Shown here one piece after another: positions 1 to 8,418 of a DNA stretch of 64,000 nt. The stretch is from assembly GCA_937139405.1 (NCBI GenBank), contig CAKZPV010000032.1, positions 124,001 through 188,000 on the forward strand, given 5' to 3'. Position numbers and translations under genes: made by a program. The notes under the pieces are model-generated. The model was not told the origin of the DNA and ran no database searches. It saw only the letters and a list, made by a program, of their open reading frames with translations. Numbering within the stretch: position 1 is the first letter of the stretch; each line of letters opens with the position of its first letter. This DNA is from an uncultured Nitrospirota bacterium (lineage in GTDB: Bacteria > Nitrospirota > Nitrospiria > Nitrospirales > UBA8639).

Positions 1-3000
1 GGCCCACTTAAAGTTGGGATTTTTCTGGCGGATGTGCTTTTGGATATCCATCCCCGTAAATTTCTCGGGGGTAGACGCCTTAGTCCACTTATCATGGGCC
101 ACTATCACTCCAACCTCACATTCCTCTTGCGCAAGTCCCCATGCATAGGTAGGGGAAAGTGTGCTGGTAGAATTAACCTGTCTAACCTCCATCTCGTAAT
201 GCGAGGCTTCTTCCACTTTCGTGAAGGCCATCGGAGTTTTGTGGAATTTGTCTATCGCATTGGGGGCCGGAGAAAACACTTCTCCCCCCTGCCATGGAGA
301 AGGCGCATCTAGGCCGCGTGGCATTTCGAGTGTGAGGTCTTTGGCTCTGCCAGCAGGGTCGAAGTTCGTGTAGTTTCTTCGGACCGGCAAACCGTTACTG
401 AATGTTCCGGTTTTAGGATCTGTGTCGGTGGCAAACTGGTTGCCCCAGCTTTCGACTAAGGTCGGTTGAGTTGTAGCCGCGTCATAGTGAATCGTCCGCA
501 AAATCTTTCCAGCCTGCGAACATAAACCTTGAAAGACCTTGCGTGTTTCAGTGATTTGACCAAGGCCGTTGATTTTGTAGCAGAGCCGGTAACCGAGCCC
601 CTCAAAACGAGTCCAGTCTTTAAATCCCCGACCATCGTAGTGGTGCACCACTTTTCCAATTTCCGGTCGGTCCTCACTGACCAAACGGCCTAACAAGTCG
701 AAGGTCTCGTGGATGGTATAAGGGAACCCGTCGGACGAAATTTGGGAATACCAGAGACCACCATCGGAATCCCAATTATAGAGTTGATTGATGCGATCAG
801 ACCCATCCCGTTGATACCCACGCAGGAGAGGCCGTCCGGACCAAGAATCTTCATTAAAAAGGGTGACCCCTTCTTTCTTAATGGTCTCGCTCTGCTTAGC
901 AGCGGAAAAGCTTCGAGTGATTTCAGTGATCAGAGAGTTGTTAGGCCCGACTTCCTTCACCAAACGACCCGCGACGTCATACGATAACGTCAGAGGACCG
1001 CGGATTGGGTCTGTATACTTCTTGGGGCGTCCGGCATAGTCGAATTGGTTCCACTGCTTGGTGCTTGTGACGTTCCCTTCTACCAAATCTTTTTGTTCAA
1101 CTTTCCGACCTAAGCGATCAAAAGTGATTTTTCTCCAACCGTTAGCAGGGGAGCCGGAATCGGTCGCCGTCGGGCTTTCCTCTGGTTCTGGCGAAGAGAA
1201 CTGGTTGCCAAAGGTCCCTCCCCCTCCCCCCGGCGAAGAATCAGCGTTGTCGACTGTGATATCCCCGGAGCCTCTTGATGAGGTGCTTGTACCGCCAGTG
1301 CCAAGTGTTGCGGTGCCACCACTTTCATCAGTACATCTCCCGCCGCGACCTATGCAAATGAAATTTGCCGTACATTCGGATTTAGATAACGAGCAATAGT
1401 TGATGTGTATCGGTTCTTTGGTGCGCGTTTGCAGCTTGGTAAGTCGCCAGTCATTGTCCCACTTGTGAAGAGTCTCGACCGCATGCCGGATTTCCCGACC
1501 ATAAGTTCCATTTGGCTGAATATCGAGACGCTGCATAGTTGAGCCACCAGGATATTGCACCGCTGAAACAATGCCATATTGATAGTCGTAGGTAAGGATA
1601 GCGCCGGCGCGTGTGGCTGTTGCAATCGCACCTTTTTTTCCGACCCCGTTATGGTAAGTAAATGTGAACGCATCATAGGCTGAAGTTGTGTAGTAAAGGT
1701 TCTGCTTATCAACGAGATGACTGGCGTTACCCGACTTGTACAGAAGTTCCATTTTGGAGATGAAACTATCTCCTTCCTTCACCTGACGCAGGATGGGCAA
1801 TCCTAAAGCTAGTAGATTATTAGAGATAACATTCCGAAACGATCGGGTGATGGTAAGCCCGTTACTTTGTTCGATTGTTTTAGGTTGAAGAAAATCATAC
1901 TCCGATAAATTGCTGGTCAGTTTGTAAGCCGAGCCGGAGGATTTGTCCTCTTCGGTCCGCGATAGAACGCGATAAAGGGTTGGCTTAGTACTTGGTTGGC
2001 AATAAAAATTCAAGGCTCGATTTGAAATTGTGAGCGGTTCGCCATACACGGTTGATAGTTCAATATAGTGAGCTGGACTCTGTGTATCTTCAAGACGACT
2101 CTGCTTTTCAAGGCCGACTTTATTGTTATTGGTACAATATGACGTGGCATAGGAGTGAAACGATAACGTGCGGGTGGCTTGCACCTTCCCCCTCACCTTA
2201 TGCGTGATAGTCACGTCGAACTTATCGGGCTTATCGTTATAAAAATAATGCTCGGACACTTCTCGAGAATTGAGATTACCCGTAGAGCTGAAGAAGAGTT
2301 GATCAACTGCCTGAACAAAGGCCTTCCGGGGATAAACATCTCCTGTCTGAAAGATACGTTGAAGATATTCAACGCCGATCCCCCCCCCCAGTGGTGTCTT
2401 GACTCCCGTAACCAGCCCGAATCGGTTAATAACAGGCACCGAGGGTGGCCCTTGAGTCATTTCTTTGTTGTAATAAAATTCTGTCTTCCGACCTGCGGGG
2501 GTAGTCACCGCATCCAAGAAATGATAAGTGTGGGCGATGGTGCTGACGGCGTAAGTCATCACGGGTTGGCTGGCAAATTTGAGAGCCTTTAAGTAGCGGA
2601 ATGCCGGTCCCGATGGCGGGCCGTAGACAAACTCAAGCTTTCGCTGCTCATCATCCTCAATCCATTGAATGATCGGATGCTCAAAATATTCTTGCTTTTC
2701 GAGATCATAGGTGATCTTCCAGGTATTTCCACTGAGATCCTCAATGGTTGTCGCAACGAACCGGTCACAGATATTGATGGCAACGCCACCGATATCGACC
2801 GACCCTAGACACTTCATAGAGGCACCTGAGATGCTGTTGAGCTGTTGGAAAGTGATCTTTAAGCCATTTGGGCGGTGCACAATTATGACGTTTGCAGACC
2901 TATAAAGAACACTAAGTGACTTGGAAACATAGGAATCTCCGCCAGGAGGCGCCACAATCTTTAGCTGCTTCATCTCTTGGGAAGCTTCATCGTTGAGGTA

Positions 3001-3504
3001 GAAGGCTTCCCGGGTTCCATCGCCGTTGACCAGTTCGTAATTTAAGCTTTGGGTTTGAGAATTGAGCTCAGGCCAAATGACGCCGTAATGAAACGTCCAC
3101 CCCAGACCAAGTGGGCTACGCCGACGCTGAAATTCCAGAAGATCTATGGGTTTCTGGGGATTATGGTAGAGGAGTCGGTCGCTATGGTAGGTGCGGGTGA
3201 CTTGCAGCCCAAACCCTCCGATGGAGGGCACCGAGATGTCGGTCGCTTGGATCACCAGATTGCCGCCATAAGGCGTCACACTAATCTGGTCGTTTCCTGC
3301 AAGCTGACTGACATCTGTCGGGGGTTTGGCCTCCTCGTGCATGGGAAGGATACATCCGACGCCATAGGTATTGGTATCGATGTTGGTGTTGCAGGATGCC
3401 CTGGCGTTCAAGGCTGCAGAGACCTCCACCATGAAAAGGATCGGAACCAACAGAAACAAGAAGCGAGACATGGGCGCCTTTAAGAAGGTCAATCCAATTC
3501 GCAT
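1..3504 (-). CDS. RHS/YD-repeat family protein, partial (C-terminus beyond left window edge)
   Basis: Manual translation from ATG at 3504 down to position 1 stays open for 1168 codons. N-terminal signal-like segment (MRIGLTFLKAPMSRFLFLLVPILFMVEVSA), then YD-repeat-like segments such as FDYAGRPKKYTDPIRGPLTLSYDVAGRLVKEVGPNN and ETFDLLGRLVSEDRPEIGKVVHHYDGRGF. Absent from the ORF track, presumably because no stop lies in the window. Confidence 0.88.
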   Translation of the reverse strand, partial: MRIGLTFLKAPMSRFLFLLVPILFMVEVSAALNARASCNTNIDTNTYGVGCILPMHEEAKPPTDVSQLAGNDQISVTPYGGNLVIQATDISVPSIGGFGLQVTRTYHSDRLLYHNPQKPIDLLEFQRRRSPLGLGWTFHYGVIWPELNSQTQSLNYELVNGDGTREAFYLNDEASQEMKQLKIVAPPGGDSYVSKSLSVLYRSANVIIVHRPNGLKITFQQLNSISGASMKCLGSVDIGGVAINICDRFVATTIEDLSGNTWKITYDLEKQEYFEHPIIQWIEDDEQRKLEFVYGPPSGPAFRYLKALKFASQPVMTYAVSTIAHTYHFLDAVTTPAGRKTEFYYNKEMTQGPPSVPVINRFGLVTGVKTPLGGGIGVEYLQRIFQTGDVYPRKAFVQAVDQLFFSSTGNLNSREVSEHYFYNDKPDKFDVTITHKVRGKVQATRTLSFHSYATSYCTNNNKVGLEKQSRLEDTQSPAHYIELSTVYGEPLTISNRALNFYCQPSTKPTLYRVLSRTEEDKSSGSAYKLTSNLSEYDFLQPKTIEQSNGLTITRSFRNVISNNLLALGLPILRQVKEGDSFISKMELLYKSGNASHLVDKQNLYYTTSAYDAFTFTYHNGVGKKGAIATATRAGAILTYDYQYGIVSAVQYPGGSTMQRLDIQPNGTYGREIRHAVETLHKWDNDWRLTKLQTRTKEPIHINYCSLSKSECTANFICIGRGGRCTDESGGTATLGTGGTSTSSRGSGDITVDNADSSPGGGGGTFGNQFSSPEPEESPTATDSGSPANGWRKITFDRLGRKVEQKDLVEGNVTSTKQWNQFDYAGRPKKYTDPIRGPLTLSYDVAGRLVKEVGPNNSLITEITRSFSAAKQSETIKKEGVTLFNEDSWSGRPLLRGYQRDGSDRINQLYNWDSDGGLWYSQISSDGFPYTIHETFDLLGRLVSEDRPEIGKVVHHYDGRGFKDWTRFEGLGYRLCYKINGLGQITETRKVFQGLCSQAGKILRTIHYDAATTQPTLVESWGNQFATDTDPKTGTFSNGLPVRRNYTNFDPAGRAKDLTLEMPRGLDAPSPWQGGEVFSPAPNAIDKFHKTPMAFTKVEEASHYEMEVRQVNSTSTLSPTYAWGLAQEECEVGVIVAHDKWTKASTPEKFTGMDIQKHIRQKNPNFKWA

Positions 3505-3531
3505 GTATTTCCCCTCAAGTATGGCCAACAG

Positions 3532-4968
3532 TTAGGGACAGACATTGGCGGTGAGAAGCTGATTACCTCGTCGCTGCGCGCGGTTCGGGAGTAAATTCAA
3601 AAGGTCGAGCTCTCCACGGCTTTTGGGACCACAATCGACATTTATCTTATACGCCATCGACGAACGGCAGTTACCCAGAACCTGGATAACGCGTAGTTCT
3701 TCTGTAGTGACGAGTGGGCGAGCCAAAGGCACTCGCGGTGCAGAACCATGGGCGATGACTTTGTTCGAAGCATCAAAAATCACAATAGCTGCTCCAGGGG
3801 CATTCTTTACGACCACAACTTCTTCATCCCCGGGAACCGGACGCCGAATCTCTGGTGCCCCAAGCTCACTGCATGGCAGCACCTCCACGAGTGCCCCATC
3901 TTTTGGGGAAGAGAGGTTGCAGGCTTCATAGGTTTGCTGGACCCGAAGATTTTCGCCAGCCACTAGCGCCCGGTTGGCCCTAAGACCACGGGATTCAGAA
4001 ACCGTACCTCCACTAGCGATGAGCTGATCTTGAGTGTCGTACACCAAAACCTTGGCGCCATTCATAAGACCATTGACGTCGATGATGTTCTGGTCCTCGA
4101 AGACTTTGCCTATCTTGGGTTCCGGTGGACCATTGGGCATCTGCGGAAGGTCGATAACTTCATAATTGTGCCCCGCTTGTCGGGAATAGGCGGTTTCGCC
4201 ACAGAACAAGTAATGGCCGACAATTCTGCTCTCAGTTCGAAATGCTTGCCCATCTCCTTCGCTGGCGTGCCCAGCAACTTTTAAGCGCTTGAACAGAGTG
4301 TACTCAGGGTCAGATGGCGGGTGGACTGTGGCCCATACCTCCGACGACCCAGGAATGATGTTCGATACGCCTACCCGAATGCCGCAGTTGAAAAACGATT
4401 CCCAGTACACTCGGGGTACGGGAAGACCGTCAGGAAACGTCGCGGAGACATCGAGCGCGTGGTTGTCGGATGAACTCGATCCGCGGTCCCAGGAACTCTT
4501 GTCTGCCCCGAGGATTTGTCGGGCTCGAGCCGTATCCTGAATGGTCTCGAACGGCCGTGGCAGCTGAAAGGCCGCCTGTGTATCGTGAGGTATGACTTGA
4601 TTTAAGGTGGTAGTCTGCCCATCGATCACAACCTCCAACTCTACTTGCGCTCCTGGCACAATGCCGGATACGGCAATAACATCAGCGCAGATAAAATAAG
4701 GACGACTCAGAATCGGGGGGGATAGATATCCCTCAATCTCACCCAGACCCTTAGATGGTACTTCCGCACCCGGGGGAAGCTCCGCCATCACCGTTGGAAC
4801 AACACAACTAAAAAAGACGGCAACAATCATCATTTTCAAGAAGGTATGGTGATTGGAGCGTTGAAAGTTAACCAACATAATAAGGTTCCAAACTTTGATT
4901 GCTCTCGCAGAGATGATGAATAGAAAATCCTCCCATAATTTGCGAATCAAGGGATTGCGTGATTGCAA
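3532..4968 (-). CDS. secreted protein with tandem Ig-like repeats, likely co-transcribed with the RHS gene
   Basis: Intact 478-aa ORF; internal start gives signal peptide (MMIVAVFFSCVVPTVMA); two clear ~65-aa C-terminal repeats (MNGAKVLVYDTQDQLIASGG...LVAGENLRVQQTYEACNLSS / APGAAIVIFDASNKVIAHGS...LVTTEELRVIQVLGNCRSS) and related N-terminal units; 27-bp gap to RHS gene. Confidence 0.7.
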   Translation of the reverse strand: MQSRNPLIRKLWEDFLFIISARAIKVWNLIMLVNFQRSNHHTFLKMMIVAVFFSCVVPTVMAELPPGAEVPSKGLGEIEGYLSPPILSRPYFICADVIAVSGIVPGAQVELEVVIDGQTTTLNQVIPHDTQAAFQLPRPFETIQDTARARQILGADKSSWDRGSSSSDNHALDVSATFPDGLPVPRVYWESFFNCGIRVGVSNIIPGSSEVWATVHPPSDPEYTLFKRLKVAGHASEGDGQAFRTESRIVGHYLFCGETAYSRQAGHNYEVIDLPQMPNGPPEPKIGKVFEDQNIIDVNGLMNGAKVLVYDTQDQLIASGGTVSESRGLRANRALVAGENLRVQQTYEACNLSSPKDGALVEVLPCSELGAPEIRRPVPGDEEVVVVKNAPGAAIVIFDASNKVIAHGSAPRVPLARPLVTTEELRVIQVLGNCRSSMAYKINVDCGPKSRGELDLLNLLPNRAQRRGNQLLTANVCP

Positions 4969-5103
4969 AACTCAAAATTTCTCATCATCCTAGGAATAGT
5001 GCTTAGGGCGCACGAGAATAAAAAGCGGAGAAAATTTGTGAAGCCGCACGGCCATTCCATCCAACTATCTTCTTAACCAGAACAAGCCCCTACCGCACAC
5101 AAT

Positions 5104-5142
5104 AAAAAAAGGGCATTGGACAGTGTTCTGTCCAATGCCCTT
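5104..5142 (-). terminator. intrinsic terminator
   Basis: Perfect 13-bp stem gggcattggacag-tgtt-ctgtccaatgccc, extended by AA/TT pairs; followed by T7 on the minus strand. Confidence 0.75.
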
Positions 5143-5723
5143 ATCTCATTTCTTTCTTTTAGGTTCGATTAACTGCAACATTGTCCGATGACTCCAATCG
5201 GACCGGCCTCAAACTCGCCCCGTTACTTTATCTATGCTGACTTAAAAGTCAAGTGACAAAAAGGGATGTTCAATTATGAGATTCTGGCTCTTTTTTCATC
5301 ACCACTCCAGATGTCTGTTCCCTTGAATTCCTCTAGCACAACAAATTTGGTGAATAACTTCAACACTTATCCATATTGAGTCCAAAAAATGTTCAATAAC
5401 ATTTCCTTTCCCAAAATTATCCACATCTGCAATGCTGCAATAATGATCTTTTTTGCAACCATTTTCTAACTTGAATGAAATCAACCACTTCTATGTTAAA
5501 AAATTCTGTTGCAAAAGGAAGTCATAAAAAATTGGTTCGTCAGGATTGCAGGGGCAGGTTTTGGGTGGAGAAGTCGGACGCAACACATCACGAACAATGG
5601 AGTTGAACAGACCCACTAATCAACAGTCAGTGGGCGACTACCGAAGAAATACATTGTTTTTAATTGTTTGGGCTCTGAATGACAAGGAAAAACCTGTCAA
5701 GGAACCTGTTTCCTGGTTTTGTG

Positions 5724-7381
5724 CTAGGCAGGATTAATAGTGTCGTCCGTGTTTCTTGATGAGCCTACAGCTGAAATTGTCCATCTTTCACATAATTCCC
5801 AAACCAATGCTTCACGTGGTAATTGCTTTAAAGTGTTAAAGTCTTGCGCGTTTTTACAAAAATCAAGCAATTTCTCCATTGACGTATCTTTATATGATTC
5901 AACCAACCACTCAAAAAATTCCAACGGGTCTCTAAGATTCTTAGAAGCCTGCTGGACTACGCCAAAATACGCATCTGGATGAGCTTTATAGTCGGCAAGT
6001 GCATCGACTGAAATGTCCCCTGTTAAAATTAGACTCTTTTTTTCTTTGGTGAGTACTCCATAGAAAACCTTTCTCTCAGTCTCATTGACGGTAGCGGAGG
6101 TGACCTTACCAACTACACCATTGCCCTCAATGCCTTCAAAGAAATAAGTTTCCCCGATTTTTATTGGTAATGCATCTTTCTTAAGGGTCTCAGACGGTAA
6201 GCTTCCATCAAAAGTCGTAGGTATATTGGGGTAGGTCTTAAAGGATTCAAAAATATTATGAACATCAATATGTTTTTGTTTTCTCTTATATAGTTCAGTA
6301 AGGCGAAACTGCCCTGGCTTACAAAAATCCGGAATCCCTAAGCCATAAACTAAGACATTTCGACGGAGATCCTCATCATCCAAGTTGCTGTGAAAAGGCA
6401 TGTTTGATACAAAGACATAAGCCTGCTGACCTTCCTTAAGATCCATCTCCCGAGCCTCTAATCGCTGAAAAGCCCGTTCTATCCATTGAGGATTTTCAGT
6501 TCCTTTTGTTAAAGGTGCATTGACGTCGATAAAAACAAGACGTTCGTCTGGTGCTGGTTTTTTTAAGGCATCTCCTAAATGTTTAGACATCAACGAAGTT
6601 GGATCCCAGTGGGTCGTACCATCTAAATCGGTTTTTCCGAAAAGGCCGGATACACTTCTCATCTTTGCTTCAATCCAGTATTTTTTCCCAGTCAACATTG
6701 AAATCGCTGAGAACTCGCAGTGCTTGGAGCTCTCATCTGCCTCGTCTTCAAGCGCTAGTTCAAATCCAGCTCTTATGAGGCAATTGGCAACAATAAGTTC
6801 GTAATATGCACCTTGAAAGTTTCCAATATTTTTAAGACGGTGGATAAATCTTTGTTGCAACGCTACATTATGATTGAGGAGATACAGATTGTAAGCCAGG
6901 CCCAAATAACAAATCACGACGCCTACAGAATTAGCACTATACAATTCACCATCTTTATTACAGTTTTTTCTCTGGAATGAACAATAAGAATCGTACCACT
7001 TTAAGATTGGATGACGATCCAGAAACGGTTTGGCAATTTCAATGTTGCCCCATTCTTCCCCTAATATTTTTTTAGGTAATGCGAAAGAAAATCTGGAAAT
7101 GCTTTCCAGGATTTCCCGTAATAAATTGTGTTTCCGACTGCAACTACTTTATGCCCGCTCGCTATGGTTGAAATGATCGGTTTTCCAAAACCTTGTTGTT
7201 CTACCCTAATCCTTTCAGCTGCTTGGTGCCGTTGTTTAAGGATGGGCTCGGTATTGGGGGGAATAGAATTCGAACTTGGTACAGGGCCAGAAGCCCGCTG
7301 GTTCATAGAAAAACCACAGCACTTTTTGTATTTACGGCCACTACCACAAGGGCATGGTGCATTCCGGCCAATCTTTGCCAT
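5724..7381 (-). CDS. SEC-C motif / PD-(D/E)XK-like protein, split by a -1 frameshift at an A7 run (ORFs 7061..7381 and 5724..6944)
   Basis: 5' [26 protein letters not shown] (SEC-C zinc motif) ending ...[12 protein letters not shown]. The -1 frame continues [29 protein letters not shown]... straight into the 406-aa ORF, which carries E...CEF...WIEAK (PD-(D/E)XK-like). 406-aa ORF as called starts at an unlikely TTG with open in-frame sequence upstream. Confidence 0.75.
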
Positions 7382-7636
7382 CTCTACGAATCCGTTTTTG
7401 AATTAAACACGGGCATGGTCTCCAACTGCTAGGGATTCCTGAGCGCAGTATTTCAGCAAAACACTTTAGGAAAATTGGGAACCACACCGTCGATAGGATT
7501 AAAATATTTAAATTTTATCAGATTTTCTGATATGGAGTTGATATCTAGAGGGCAGCCCAATTTCCAGAAACAGGTTTAAAACAGACTTTACGGGAATTGA
7601 GGTGCTGGAGTGAACGACCTAAGTCGTTGATTTAAT

Positions 7637-7693
7637 TGGTGGGCCGTGTAGGGATCGAACCTACGACCCGCTGATTAAGAGTTAGCTGCTCTC
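7637..7693 (-). pseudogene. tRNA-Lys(CTT) 3' fragment, probable attachment-site remnant
   Basis: Reverse complement agagcagctaactcttaatcagcgggtcgtaggttcgatccctacacggcccacca matches a tRNA-Lys from the D arm to CCA, including CUCUUAA anticodon loop and T arm; the expected 5' GGGCCGT acceptor strand is missing. Confidence 0.8.
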
Positions 7694-7900
7694 AAATATC
7701 CTTAGTAAATATCTGCCATCCTGAACATCAAACAGCATGAATTAGCAGTCATTTTTTGATCGAACTTGGAGTAAATCTCTTAACAAATGCTGTTCGCCCC
7801 CTCGGCTGTAGTATATTTCTCCAAACAACCGCCACTCATTATTTAAGAAAGAGCCACGTTACCGTTACCCCCATTTTAAGTTCTGTCACTGTCGATTTAG

Positions 7901-7963
7901 TGCGCGTGCGGGCCCCCGCAGAAGAAAAGTCCAGAAAGGACCCAACATGATTTTTGGGTCCTC
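7901..7963. repeat. GC-rich repeat copy A with hairpin aggaccca...tgggtcct
   Basis: tgcgcgtgcgggcccccgcagaagaaaagtccagaaaggacccaac resembles tgcgcgcctggcaccccgcatgcaaacaattcggataggacccgaac at 8081; 8-bp perfect stem at 7937-7963. Confidence 0.45.
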
Positions 7964-8024
7964 CACTCTTAATACACGGTCTCGTTTCCTTCGCCCTAAT
8001 TTTCAATTTTTCTATGCTCTACGT

Positions 8025-8049
8025 TGTCAACTGTGTCAACTCTGTCAAC
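8025..8049. repeat. three tandem TGTCAAC iteron-like units at 9-bp period
   Basis: TGTCAACtgTGTCAACtcTGTCAAC at 8025, 8034 and 8043; another TGTCAAC near 8206. Confidence 0.55.
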
Positions 8050-8080
8050 CAAATAAAATCGTCACAAACCGTCCATTTTC

Positions 8081-8144
8081 TGCGCGCCTGGCACCCCGCA
8101 TGCAAACAATTCGGATAGGACCCGAACCCTTTGTCCTATGAGGT
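8081..8144. repeat. GC-rich repeat copy B with hairpin ataggac...gtcctat
   Basis: Begins exactly 180 bp after copy A with the same TGCGCG...CCCCGCA...AGGACCC layout. Confidence 0.45.
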
Positions 8145-8340
8145 TGAGAATGCTGATTTAATGAAAGCTTTATCTGGCCCAATCAATCCTTCTATCCCCT
8201 CAAACTGTCAACGTATCTTTTCCAAATTACATACATTTACTGAGCAATTCCCTCTTTTTAGTGTCTTCTTTCTGATCAACCGTTACTGCCACCTTCTGGC
8301 CTGAGTCCAGATGCTTCTTCCTTTGTTGAATTCTTGATTT

Positions 8341-8370
8341 CTTGAAGACTTGAACTCTTGAAGACTTGAA
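8341..8370. repeat. 14-bp direct repeat CTTGAAGACTTGAA x2
   Basis: Identical copies at 8341-8354 and 8357-8370 (16-bp period). Confidence 0.6.
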
Positions 8371-8418
8371 GTGCTGTTCTTCCAACGTTCTTCCTGATTG
8401 TCTTTAGATATTTCCTCT

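Noticed and set aside
1058-1399. ORF track entries 34..312, 709..987, 1058..1399, 2179..2592, 3049..3483 and similar
   Set aside because: Antisense or out-of-frame within the open RHS reading frame; no coherent protein features.
5724-6944. 406-aa ORF as an independent gene
   Set aside because: Starts at TTG, upstream frame remains open and reads as the missing middle of the SEC-C protein; treated as one frameshifted gene.
8095-8150. Second tRNA remnant (ggataggacccgaaccctttgtcc resembles a T arm)
   Set aside because: No acceptor, anticodon or CCA structure; better explained as hairpin repeat copy B.
8341-8370. Possible CRISPR array
   Set aside because: Only two short 14-bp repeats, 2-bp spacer, no cas genes.
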